NCBI GenBank assembly: GCA_017577485.1
Contig: PKRI01000016.1
Coordinates: 1-37,390, forward strand
Origin: Bacillota bacterium
Lineage (GTDB): Bacteria > Bacillota > Sulfobacillia > Thermaerobacterales > RSA17
Direction: 5' to 3'
DNA: 37,390 bases
Below the pieces are notes generated by a model. It made no database searches, was not told the DNA's origin, and saw nothing but the letters and a program-made list of their open reading frames with translations. Made by a program: the position numbers and the translations under genes. Positions 30,500 through 37,390 of this stretch are shown here, piece by piece; position 1 is the stretch's first letter, and each line of letters opens with the position of its first letter.

Positions 30500-32689
30500 A
30501 TGGCGGGCACAGGCATCGGCAGGGCCCGGCCGGGCAGCGGGCCCAGGGTGGTCATCAAGGTAGGCGGCGCGGTGGCAGGCCCCGCCGGTGCCGCGGTGGT
30601 GCGCGCCGTGGCGGACCTGCGGGCCGGGGGCTGGCGGCCGGTCCTGGTCCATGGCGGCGGCACCCAGATCACGGCCTGGCTGGACCGGGCGGGCATCCCG
30701 GCCCGCTTCCACCAGGGCCGCCGCATCACCGACGAGGCCGCCCTGGAAGTGGTGGAGATGGTGCTGTCGGCCCAGGTCAACAAGGCCTGGGTGGCCGCCC
30801 TGCAGCAGGCGGGGGTCCGCGCCGCCGGCGTCAGCGGCCGCGACGGCGGCCTGCTGGTGGCCCGGCCCCGCGTGGAGGACGGCGTCGCCTGGGGACGGGT
30901 GGGCGTCGTCCACCGGGTCGACCCGGCCCTGGTGGAAAGCCTGCTGGACGCAGGCTTCTGCCCCGTCATCTCGCCGGTGTCGGCCGGTGAGGACGGCGGC
31001 GCCTTCAACGTCAACGCCGACGAGGCCGCCGCGGCCGTGGCGGTGGCGCTGGGCGCCGGGGCGCTGCTGGTGCTGACCGACGTGCCCGGGCTGCTGGAGG
31101 ATCTGAACGACCCCGGGTCGGTGGTGGCGGAGTTGACCGCCGCCCGGGCCCGGGAGATGCTGCGGGACGGCGTGCTCCAGGGGGGCATGCGGCCCAAGGT
31201 GGAGTCGGCCCTGGCGGCCGTGGAGGGCGGCGTCGGCCTGGTGCACCTGCTGGACGGCACCGACCCCGACGCCGTCACCTGGGCGGCCGCCGCCCTGCTG
31301 GAGGGCCAGGGCCCGGGCGCCGGGGACGCAGGCCGGCGGGCCGGGCCCGGCACCCGCATCATCGCGGATCCCGCCCCCGGCACGGCCGGCTCGTCCCCGG
31401 TTCCCGGCACCGGCTTCGCGGCGGCGCTGGGGACCGGCCTGCCGGCTCCCGTGGCGGGCGGCGCCCCCGACGCCGCCGCGTGGATCGAGCGGGGCCGCCG
31501 CGTGCTCATGGGCAACTACGGCCGGCTGCCGGTGGTCCTGGCGTCGGGCAGCGGCGCCCAGGTCCGCGACGTGGACGGCCGGACCTGGCTGGACTTCGTC
31601 GGCGGCCTGGCCGTCAACGGCCTGGGACACGGTTCCGAGGAAGTGGCTCGGGCCCTGGCCGAACAGGCGCGGCAGATGATCCACTGCTCCAACCTGTACT
31701 GGATCCCCCGCCAGATCGAACTGGCCGAGCGTTTGAGCCGGATCACCGGCCTTGAGAAGTGGTTCTTCTGCAACTCGGGGGCCGAGGCCAACGAGGCGGC
31801 GGTCAAGCTGGCCCGGCGCTGGGGCGTGCAGAACAAGGGACCTGAGGCCTACGAGATCATCACCGCCGCGGGGTCCTTCCACGGCCGGACCATGGGCGCC
31901 CTGGCCGCCACCGGGCAGGCCAAGTACCAGGACGGCTTCGGCCCCATGGTCCCGGGCTTCCGCTACGTGCCCTTCGGCGACATCGAGGCGGTGGAGGCGG
32001 CCGTCACGCCCAATACCTGCGCCGTCATGGTGGAGCCCATCCAGGGTGAGGGCGGCGTCAACGTGCCGCCCGGCGGTTACCTCAAGGCCCTGCGCGACCT
32101 GTGCGACCGCCGCGGCCTGCTGCTGATCATCGACGAGGTCCAGACCGGCATGGGCCGCACCGGCCGCTGGCTGGCCTGCCATCACGAGGACGTGCTGCCC
32201 GACGTGGTGACCATGGCCAAGGCCCTGGCCAACGGCGTGCCCATCGGCGCCGTGGGCGCCCGGGGCGCCGCCGCCGAGGTGCTGACGCCCGGCACCCACG
32301 CCTCCACCTTCGGCGGCAACCCGCTGGCCTGTGCCGCGGCGCTGGCCGTGCTGGACATCTTCGAGCGTGAGGGACTGGTGGACCGGGCCGCCCGCCTGGG
32401 CGAACTGGCGCTGGGCAGGCTGCGGTCGGCGGCCCAGGGGCTGCCCGAGGGCTTTGTGGTGGACGTGCGCGGCCGCGGCCTGATCCTGGCCGTGGAAGTG
32501 CGCCGGGGAGCGGGGCGGGTGGCCGAGATCTGCCGGGAGCGGGGCCTGCTGGTCAACGCCATCGGCGATACGGTAATCCGGATCCTGCCGCCCCTCAACA
32601 TCGGCGAGGACGAACTGGTCCGGGGCCTGGACCTGCTGGCGGCTGCCCTGTCGGAAGTGGCCGCGGCGCCGGCCGGCGCCACCTCCTGA
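30500..32689 (+). CDS. argBD: Fused acetylglutamate kinase-acetylornithine aminotransferase (ArgB-ArgD)
   Basis: A single open frame of 729 residues. Residues 15-290 are an amino-acid kinase of the ArgB type: Lys20 in VVIKVGGA, HGGGTQI at 51-57, RRITDEAAL at 74-82, VNK at 93-95, SGRDGG at 112-117, Asn170 and Asp174 in NVNAD, Lys233 in GGMRPK, and the ArgB-style end GTRIIAD at 284-290. A Pro/Gly/Ala-rich linker covers about 291-322. Residues 325-729 are a complete class III aminotransferase of the ArgD type: CNSGAEANE at 424-432, IIDEVQTG at 543-550, and the PLP lysine Lys574 in TMAKALANG. All catalytic residues I can check are present in both halves. Neither a stop nor a plausible ribosome binding site with start lies at the junction. 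The ATG has GGAGG about 12 bases upstream. It would catalyse steps two and four of the pathway around ArgC. Confidence 0.93.
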   Translation: MAGTGIGRARPGSGPRVVIKVGGAVAGPAGAAVVRAVADLRAGGWRPVLVHGGGTQITAWLDRAGIPARFHQGRRITDEAALEVVEMVLSAQVNKAWVAALQQAGVRAAGVSGRDGGLLVARPRVEDGVAWGRVGVVHRVDPALVESLLDAGFCPVISPVSAGEDGGAFNVNADEAAAAVAVALGAGALLVLTDVPGLLEDLNDPGSVVAELTAARAREMLRDGVLQGGMRPKVESALAAVEGGVGLVHLLDGTDPDAVTWAAAALLEGQGPGAGDAGRRAGPGTRIIADPAPGTAGSSPVPGTGFAAALGTGLPAPVAGGAPDAAAWIERGRRVLMGNYGRLPVVLASGSGAQVRDVDGRTWLDFVGGLAVNGLGHGSEEVARALAEQARQMIHCSNLYWIPRQIELAERLSRITGLEKWFFCNSGAEANEAAVKLARRWGVQNKGPEAYEIITAAGSFHGRTMGALAATGQAKYQDGFGPMVPGFRYVPFGDIEAVEAAVTPNTCAVMVEPIQGEGGVNVPPGGYLKALRDLCDRRGLLLIIDEVQTGMGRTGRWLACHHEDVLPDVVTMAKALANGVPIGAVGARGAAAEVLTPGTHASTFGGNPLACAAALAVLDIFEREGLVDRAARLGELALGRLRSAAQGLPEGFVVDVRGRGLILAVEVRRGAGRVAEICRERGLLVNAIGDTVIRILPPLNIGEDELVRGLDLLAAALSEVAAAPAGATS

Positions 32690-32704
32690 CCGCCTGAAGG
32701 AATC

Positions 32705-32735
32705 GGGCCGGCCCGGCGAGGATCCGGGCCGGCCC
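32705..32735. terminator. Strong bidirectional hairpin after the arginine operon
   Basis: A 12-bp perfect G+C stem (GGGCCGGCCCGG / CCGGGCCGGCCC) with a 7-base loop is followed on the plus strand by TTCCCGTTT, a modest T-containing tail. It lies 16 bases after the argBD stop and 28 bases from the 3' end of the convergent foldase gene, so it probably serves both transcripts. Confidence 0.8.
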
Positions 32736-32762
32736 TTCCCGTTTCCGCCCTGCGTTTCGACG

Positions 32763-33668
32763 TCAATACCGCGTCTCGATGTCGGCCTGGTCCCGCAGCG
32801 ACTGGAGCCAGGAGCCGACCCGCGCCTGGATCTCCTGCTGGAAGAGGGTCTCGCGGATCTGCTCCCGCGCCTCCTCGAAGGGGATGGTTCGCTCGGCCTT
32901 CTTGTCCAGCACCTCGATCACGTGAAAGCCGAACTGGGTCTCCACGGGCCCCACCACGGCGCCGGGCTCGGCGCCGAAGGCCGCCTCCTCGAAAGGCTCC
33001 ACCATCCGTCCCCGCGTGAACCAGCCCAGGTCGCCGCCGTTTTCGGCCGATACCGTGTCGGTGGAGTGCTCCCGGGCCAGGTCCGCGAAGTCGGCGCCCT
33101 CTTCCAACTGCCGGATCAGGTCCTCGGCGGTCTCGCGGTCCTCCACCAGGATGTGGCGGGCCTGCACCTGCTCCGGCTCCACGAACTGCTGGGGATTCTC
33201 GTCGTAGTAAGCGCGGAGGTCTTCCTCGGAGATGTCGATCTCAGGCGCCAGCAGCGCCTCGATCAACAGGTTAAGGCGCAGGTTTTCCCGCAGCACCTCC
33301 AGGGACATCCCGCTCGAGTTGAGCAGCAGTTCCAGGGTCTCCCGGCCGCCGTACTGCTCGGCCAGTTCGGCCACGCGGGCGTCCACCTGGTCCTCGCTGA
33401 CGCTGACGCCCCGGCGGCCGGCCTCCTGCTGGACCAGCCGGCGGGTGATCAACTCCTCAACGCTCTGGGGGCCCACCTGGCTCCACATGTACTCGTAAAC
33501 CTGTCCCTTGGTCACCGCTTCGCCGTTGACCACCGCCAGGACATCGGTCTCCGAGAATGCAGGCGTTGACGCGGGACCGCGGCCGGGCCAGACGTAGATC
33601 GCCACCGACACGATCAGCGCCAGGGCCGTGACCGCCACCACGATGCGGATCAAGGTCGGGTTGCGCAC
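32763..33668 (-). CDS. Parvulin-type peptidyl-prolyl isomerase (PrsA/SurA-like foldase)
   Basis: About 301 residues. One hydrophobic segment at about 7-27 (IRIVVAVTALALIVSVAIYV) targets it to the membrane. No lipobox cysteine follows, so unlike Bacillus PrsA it is likely held by a signal anchor or released. A SurA-N-like helical domain (VLAVVNGEAVTKGQV onward, about 42-170) precedes a parvulin domain at about 180-270 with QARHILVED, DFADLAREHSTD, GGDLGWFTRGRMV and FGFHVIEV, which are classic rotamase blocks. It should help exported proteins fold. The GTG at 33668 has AAAGGAG 8 bases upstream. Confidence 0.9.
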   Translation of the reverse strand: MRNPTLIRIVVAVTALALIVSVAIYVWPGRGPASTPAFSETDVLAVVNGEAVTKGQVYEYMWSQVGPQSVEELITRRLVQQEAGRRGVSVSEDQVDARVAELAEQYGGRETLELLLNSSGMSLEVLRENLRLNLLIEALLAPEIDISEEDLRAYYDENPQQFVEPEQVQARHILVEDRETAEDLIRQLEEGADFADLAREHSTDTVSAENGGDLGWFTRGRMVEPFEEAAFGAEPGAVVGPVETQFGFHVIEVLDKKAERTIPFEEAREQIRETLFQQEIQARVGSWLQSLRDQADIETRY

Positions 33669-33746
33669 GCTGGGACTCCTTTCCCATACTGGACAGTGCT
33701 CCGACGCCCGGTGCCGCGGCTTCCGGCGGAAGGCGCCGCCCGCCAC

Positions 33747-33752
33747 ATTGTA
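33747..33752 (-). promoter_or_regulatory. Candidate -10 element for the foldase gene
   Basis: On the minus strand TACAAT (5 of 6 matches to TATAAT) lies about 80 bases upstream of the GTG at 33668, in an otherwise GC-rich gap. No convincing -35 hexamer is visible 17 bases upstream. Confidence 0.35.
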
Positions 33753-33824
33753 CCGGAGCCGGTCCGGCGCCGTAAGGGCGGGATCGCCGGCGAGCCCGGG
33801 ACATCCTGGCAGCAGGAGGCTTCC

Positions 33825-35324
33825 ATGGAACGGTACCGCGCCATCATCGACGACTGGGACGCCTTCCGGGCGGCCCTGATGACGCCGCAGCCCACCGTGG
33901 TCCGCGTCAATACGCTGAAGGCCGGCGTCGACCAGGTCCGCGCCCGCCTGGAGGCCCAGGGCTTCCGACTGACGCCCATGGGCTGGAACCCGGCCCTGCT
34001 GCAGGTGGACGACGGGCCCTTTCCCGTCACCAGGACCCTGGAGCACTGGCTGGGGTACCTTTACGCCCAGGAAGCCGCGGCGGCGGTGCCGGCCATGGCG
34101 CTGGGCGTCGCGCCGGAGCACCGGGTCCTGGACCTCAGCGCCGCCCCCGGGGGCAAGACCACCCAGATCGCCGAGATGCAGGGCGACCGGGGCCTGCTGG
34201 TGGCCAACGACCCGCAGCCGCCCCGGGTCCAGGCGCTGCTGTCCAACCTCTACCGCCTGGGCGTGCTGTCCACGGTGGTGACGTCGCTGGACGGCCGCCG
34301 GTTCCCGGCATCCGCGGCCTTCGACCGCGTGCTGGTGGACGCGCCCTGCTCCAACGAGGGCAACGCCCGCCGCCGCAGCGGCGCCGCCCGGCCCTTCCAC
34401 CCGCGGCGGGCCGCCGCCCTGGCCCAACTGCAGCAGTCCCTGCTGGTGGCCGGCCTCAACCTGCTGGCCGACGGGGGCGTGCTGGTGTACTCCACCTGCA
34501 CCTTCGCCCCCGAGGAGAACGAGGCCGTGGTGGACGCGGTGCTGCGCCGGGCGCGGGGCGCGGTGACGGTGGCGGCGCCGCCCGACGGCCTGCCGGGGAT
34601 CCCCGGCATCACCCACTGGGAAGGTCAGGATTTCGACCCGGCCCTGGCCCTGACCCGGCGCATTTACCCCCACCACCTGAACTCGGGCGGCATGTACGTA
34701 GCCTGCCTGCGGCGGGAAGGCCCGCTCCCCTGGCCGGCCCCGCCGCCGGAAGAGGCCGCGCCGCTGCGCGCCGATCCCGACCTGACGCGCCGCTTCGTGG
34801 ACTGGTGGTGCCGCCGGTTCGACGTGGACCCGGAGCGCTTCGCCGGCCTGCACGCGTACCTGCGGGGCGGCGACCTCTGGCTGTCGGCGCACCCGGAAGT
34901 ACCTGGCCTCCGGGGGCTGCAGGCCGTGGGGCTGCGGGTGCTGCGCGGACCCGGCCGCCCGGGCCGCGGCGACGGCGGACCTGCCCGCGGCCCCGCGGCA
35001 GGCGGCGCGGGCTTTGACGGATGGAAGCCCACCAGCCTGGCCTTGATGCACCTGGCCGCGGGCGCCCGGCGCAACGTCATCGACCTGGACGACGGCGCGC
35101 TGCAGTCGCTGCTGGCGGGACAGCGGCTCGGCTTCGACCGGGCCGGCGGCGCGGCGCCGGTGGACGCCGGCTACGTGGCCCTGCGCTGGCGCGGCGAGGT
35201 GCTGGGCTGCGGCGTGGTGGACGGGCGCGGCCTGCGCTCGGCCCTGCCCCAGGGCCGCGTCCAGGAACTGCTGTCGTGCCTGGAAGCAGAGCGGCGGGCC
35301 GAATCGGGCCCGCCGGCAACGTGA
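33825..35324 (+). CDS. RsmF-like rRNA (cytosine-C5) methyltransferase (NOL1/NOP2/Sun family)
   Basis: About 499 residues. The SAM-binding motif DLSAAPGGKTTQ is near 100-115. Motif IV has Cys175 in VDAPCSNEG, and motif VI has the catalytic Cys225 in YSTCTFAPEENE. These two cysteines define the m5C RNA methyltransferase family. A C-terminal extension of about 190 residues holds an RsmF-type domain and a PUA-like region ending with GYVALRWRGEVLGCGVVDG, as in Gram-positive RsmF/YebU-like enzymes. The target is probably 16S rRNA but the exact cytosine cannot be told. The ATG has AGCAGGAGG 5 bases upstream. A Gly/Arg/Pro-rich insert (about 383-400) looks variable. It ends 22 bases before the convergent bacilliredoxin gene. 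Confidence 0.9.
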   Translation: MERYRAIIDDWDAFRAALMTPQPTVVRVNTLKAGVDQVRARLEAQGFRLTPMGWNPALLQVDDGPFPVTRTLEHWLGYLYAQEAAAAVPAMALGVAPEHRVLDLSAAPGGKTTQIAEMQGDRGLLVANDPQPPRVQALLSNLYRLGVLSTVVTSLDGRRFPASAAFDRVLVDAPCSNEGNARRRSGAARPFHPRRAAALAQLQQSLLVAGLNLLADGGVLVYSTCTFAPEENEAVVDAVLRRARGAVTVAAPPDGLPGIPGITHWEGQDFDPALALTRRIYPHHLNSGGMYVACLRREGPLPWPAPPPEEAAPLRADPDLTRRFVDWWCRRFDVDPERFAGLHAYLRGGDLWLSAHPEVPGLRGLQAVGLRVLRGPGRPGRGDGGPARGPAAGGAGFDGWKPTSLALMHLAAGARRNVIDLDDGALQSLLAGQRLGFDRAGGAAPVDAGYVALRWRGEVLGCGVVDGRGLRSALPQGRVQELLSCLEAERRAESGPPAT

Positions 35325-35346
35325 CGCTGACGCCGCGATCGGAACG

Positions 35347-35772
35347 TCAGGCGCAGAACTGGTCGAAAGCCTGGACCAGATCCTGCCGGACGGCCTCGGC
35401 GTCGCGGGTCTCGATCTGGCTGCGGTGCATGGCCATGACCACCTGGCCGTCCTTGAACAGGAAGATGGAGGGCGACGACGGCGGGTACTCGGGGAAGTAG
35501 GCCCGCATGCGGGCCGTGGCCTCCCGGTCCTGGCTGGCGAACACCGTCAGCAGGCGGTCGGGACGGCGGCTGTGCTGCAGGGCCATGCCCACCGCCGGCC
35601 GGGCGATGCCGCCCGCGCACCCGCACATGGAGTTGATGACCACCAAGGTGGTGCCGGACAGGTCGCCCATGGCCTCCTCGACCTCTTCGGGCGTCCGCAG
35701 TTCCTGGAAGCCGTACTGGACAAGCTCCTGCCGCATGGGCCGGAAGAAAAGATCCATGAGTTCCTGATCCAT
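35347..35772 (-). CDS. Bacilliredoxin (BrxA/BrxB, YphP/YqiW family)
   Basis: About 141 residues, the family's usual length. The thioredoxin-like fold has the atypical active site Cys50-Gly-Cys52 in NSMCGCAGGIARPA, which removes bacillithiol from S-bacillithiolated proteins in Bacillus. SPSIFLFKDG is the cis-proline region, and the C-terminal DQFCA keeps the conserved late cysteine. Whether this organism makes bacillithiol cannot be seen from the window. The ATG has GGAGGAG about 7 bases upstream. The leader just upstream contains two hairpins. Confidence 0.92.
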   Translation of the reverse strand: MDQELMDLFFRPMRQELVQYGFQELRTPEEVEEAMGDLSGTTLVVINSMCGCAGGIARPAVGMALQHSRRPDRLLTVFASQDREATARMRAYFPEYPPSSPSIFLFKDGQVVMAMHRSQIETRDAEAVRQDLVQAFDQFCA

Positions 35773-35788
35773 CCACGGCTCCTCCTCT

Positions 35789-35824
35789 CACCGCACGACT
35801 GCGGTGCAGGCCCATCGGGCCTGC
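35789..35824. other. Tandem hairpins in the gap between bacilliredoxin and PHP genes
   Basis: Two perfect stems lie side by side: CACCGCA/TGCGGTG (35789-35806, 4-base loop) and GCAGGCCC/GGGCCTGC (35806-35824, 3-base loop), sharing base 35806. They are downstream of the PHP gene and upstream of the bacilliredoxin ribosome binding site on the minus strand. They could be a terminator for serA-PHP without a T-run, or a structured leader of the bacilliredoxin message. Confidence 0.4.
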
Positions 35825-35884
35825 GGCGCTCCGTTCCCTTCACCGTACCCCGGAACAGCAGTCGAAGGCAACTCCGGATCCAGG

Positions 35885-36706
35885 CTACGCAGGCAGCGGC
35901 ACCTGCCGGCCCCGGCGGCCGTCGAAGGCCGTGACGGTGGTGTATCCAGCCGCCCTGGCCGCCGCCGCCAGCCGGTCGAAAGCCCAGCCCACGTGCTCGG
36001 GCTGGTGGGCGTCAGAGGCCGTGGTGATAGGGATCCCGGCCCGGAAGGCCCGTTCCAGCAGCCGCGGGTCCGGGTAGATCTCGCCCACCGGCTTGCGCAG
36101 CCCGGCGCTGGACAGTTCCAGGCAGGTGCCCGAAGCCCGGGCCGCCTCCACCAGGCGGTCGTACCACCCCAGCAGCTCACCCTCGAACCCGGGTCCGGGC
36201 CGGGCGCCGAACACCTTGATGACGTCCGGATGGGCGAACACGTCGAACAGCCCGCTGGCCACCGCCTGCTCGGCCAGGCGGAAGTAGCGGCGGTACGCCT
36301 CCTCCACGTCGCGGCCGCCCCAGGACGCCGGGTCCAGGTCGAACCCCCAGTCGTCGATCCAGTGGACGGCGCCGATGACCAGGTCCCAGGGCCGGCCCTC
36401 CAGGAAGCGGGCGATGCCCTCCTCGGCGCCGGGGATGTAGTCCATCTCGATGCCCAGCCGCACCGGCAGGCCGCGGTCCCGGGCCTCGAGGACCAGCGCG
36501 ATGTAGGCGTCGATGTCGTAGCCCTTGCTGCGGGCGGCCACATAGCCCGGCTTGCCCAGCAGCGCCGCCGCCTCGGGGAAATGATACGCATGCTCGGTGA
36601 TGCAGATCTCGTCGACGCCGGCGGCGGCCGCCTGCTCCACGAAGCGGTTCAGGTAGCCGGCGTCCAGGCCGCCCTGCTCCAGGTGCATGTGGTAGTCCAG
36701 GATCAT
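35885..36706 (-). CDS. PHP-domain phosphatase (histidinol-phosphatase HisK/HisJ family)
   Basis: About 273 residues. The PHP metal-binding motifs are visible: HMH at residues 6-8 (DYHMHLEQ), ITEHAYHF, GIEMDYIPG, GAVHWID, FAHPDVIK, and SDAHQPEHVG near the C-terminus. Together they would form the trinuclear metal centre of HisK-type histidinol-phosphatases. The usual reaction is L-histidinol phosphate hydrolysis, but no his genes are nearby. Its ATG overlaps the serA stop (ATGA), so it is translated with the first enzyme of serine synthesis; a role in that pathway, such as phosphoserine hydrolysis, is possible but only inferred. Confidence 0.85.
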   Translation of the reverse strand: MILDYHMHLEQGGLDAGYLNRFVEQAAAAGVDEICITEHAYHFPEAAALLGKPGYVAARSKGYDIDAYIALVLEARDRGLPVRLGIEMDYIPGAEEGIARFLEGRPWDLVIGAVHWIDDWGFDLDPASWGGRDVEEAYRRYFRLAEQAVASGLFDVFAHPDVIKVFGARPGPGFEGELLGWYDRLVEAARASGTCLELSSAGLRKPVGEIYPDPRLLERAFRAGIPITTASDAHQPEHVGWAFDRLAAAARAAGYTTVTAFDGRRGRQVPLPA

Positions 36707-37390
36707 GCGCCGCCGCGCCCCTCCGCCTCACCGGCCGCAGCGGCCTCGGGGGCGCCCGCCGCAACACCCTCTGCGGCGCCGCGCCCCGCGCCGTTGAGGC
36801 CGCGCAGGCGCTCGGGGATCACCACCACCCGGGCCTCGGCGATGCCCGGGTTGGCGCGGATCTCGGCCAGCACCTGATCGCTCACCGGGTCGTCCACCGA
36901 CAGCACCATGATGGCCTCGCCCCGCACCTGGCGGCGCGCCACCTGCATGGCGGCGATGTTGACGCCGTGCTGGCCCAGCAGGCTCCCCACCAGGCCGATC
37001 ATGCCGGGACGGTCATGGTGCCGGGTCAGCAGCATGTAGGCCGCCGGGGCCATGTCCAGGGGCAGGCCGTCCAGTTCCGTAAGGCGGCAGCCGCCGTCGG
37101 GGGCCGCCGCGGCTCCCACCACCCGCCGCCGATCCCGGCCGCCGCTGAGCCGCAGGGCCGGCAGCGAGGCCTCGGGATCGGTGGCCGTGGTGAGCCGAAC
37201 CCGCAGGCCCCGGCGCTCGGCCACCATCCGGGCGTTGACCACGTTGACCGGGCTCTCCACCACGCCTTCCAGCAGGCCCTTCAGCGCGGCGCCCGCCAGC
37301 AGTTCCATGGCCCTCGGCGACGGCAGCGTGCGGGCGCGAAGCTGCAGTTCCAGGTCGTCCAGTGGCCCGCCGAGGCCGTCCCGGTAAACC
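36703..37390 (-). CDS. serA: D-3-phosphoglycerate dehydrogenase, C-terminal part (5' end beyond the window)
   Basis: About 228 C-terminal residues are visible, and the frame runs open to the window edge. The first residues (VYRDGLGGPLDDLELQ, then LLAGAALKGLLEG and SPVNVVNARMVAERRG) match the allosteric-substrate-binding (intervening) domain of type 1 bacterial SerA. The ACT domain follows, with HHDRPGMIGLVGSLLGQHGVNIAAM, where serine would bind for feedback control. The last 40 residues are a low-complexity Gly/Ala/Glu tail past the usual SerA end. The NAD-binding catalytic domain should lie in the next upstream sequence. The stop overlaps the PHP phosphatase start. Confidence 0.88.
   Translation of the reverse strand, partial: VYRDGLGGPLDDLELQLRARTLPSPRAMELLAGAALKGLLEGVVESPVNVVNARMVAERRGLRVRLTTATDPEASLPALRLSGGRDRRRVVGAAAAPDGGCRLTELDGLPLDMAPAAYMLLTRHHDRPGMIGLVGSLLGQHGVNIAAMQVARRQVRGEAIMVLSVDDPVSDQVLAEIRANPGIAEARVVVIPERLRGLNGAGRGAAEGVAAGAPEAAAAGEAEGRGGA

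Noticed and set aside
30500..31370. Kinase half as a LysW-aminoadipate/glutamate kinase (LysZ type)
   Set aside because: The VKVGGA-like start recalls LysZ, but the sites RRITDE, SGRDGG and NVNAD, and the argC-argJ context without lysW, fit ArgB better.
31451..32689. Separate argD gene starting at an internal GTG (31451) instead of a fusion
   Set aside because: No adequate ribosome binding site precedes it, there is no stop before it in frame, and the ArgB end and ArgD start lie in one frame. An additional internal product cannot be fully excluded.

Overview
This is a very GC-rich chromosomal segment (by eye around 70% G+C) with tightly packed genes. GTG and TTG starts are frequent, and many neighbours overlap by 4 bases (ATGA or GTGA). 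Several gene contents point to a Gram-positive, probably thermophilic, high-GC Firmicute of the Thermaerobacter/Symbiobacterium kind: an S-layer-homology protein, a coproheme decarboxylase (HemQ), a CGC-type bacilliredoxin, oligoendopeptidase F, and a DUF421/DUF1657/DUF4363 cluster that in other species travels with spore genes. The genus is an inference. I see no tRNA, rRNA, CRISPR array, insertion sequence or prophage.

Layout. 1-5.7 kb: a PP-loop ATPase of the Dph6 family (-), an SLH-domain surface protein (+), then convergent to it a quaternary-amine (glycine betaine/proline type) ABC importer operon, ATPase-permease-binding protein (-). 5.7-6.1 kb is a non-coding gap with a possible promoter. 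6.1-9.7 kb: an MFS exporter (-) divergent from a PAS-GGDEF diguanylate cyclase (+), whose 3' end overlaps the convergent aspartokinase gene (-). 9.8-14.1 kb: an ABC-2 exporter pair (+) behind a good sigma-A-type promoter, facing a pepF-tetR operon (-). 14.2-18.4 kb: a small SWIM zinc-finger protein, a large FAD/Fe-S dehydrogenase of the YdiJ type and a Yip1-like membrane protein (+). 18.5-21.7 kb: a MacA/MacB-like tripartite export operon (+). 21.7-25.6 kb: a four-gene overlapping operon hemQ-folP-folC-alcohol dehydrogenase (-). 25.8-28.1 kb: a TauE/SafE transporter (+), a DUF421 protein (-), and a divergent pair of a DUF1657-like and a DUF4363-like small protein (+).

28.1-32.7 kb is an arginine biosynthesis operon, argC-argJ-argBD. 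Its promoter carries an almost perfect ARG box lying over the -35 region. Its third gene encodes acetylglutamate kinase and acetylornithine aminotransferase fused in one 729-residue polypeptide, which is the most unusual feature of the window. The operon ends at a very strong hairpin shared with the convergent parvulin-type foldase gene.

32.7-37.4 kb: PrsA/SurA-like peptidyl-prolyl isomerase (-), an RsmF-like rRNA m5C methyltransferase (+), a bacilliredoxin (-), and a translationally coupled serA-PHP phosphatase pair (-). serA runs off the right edge of the window.
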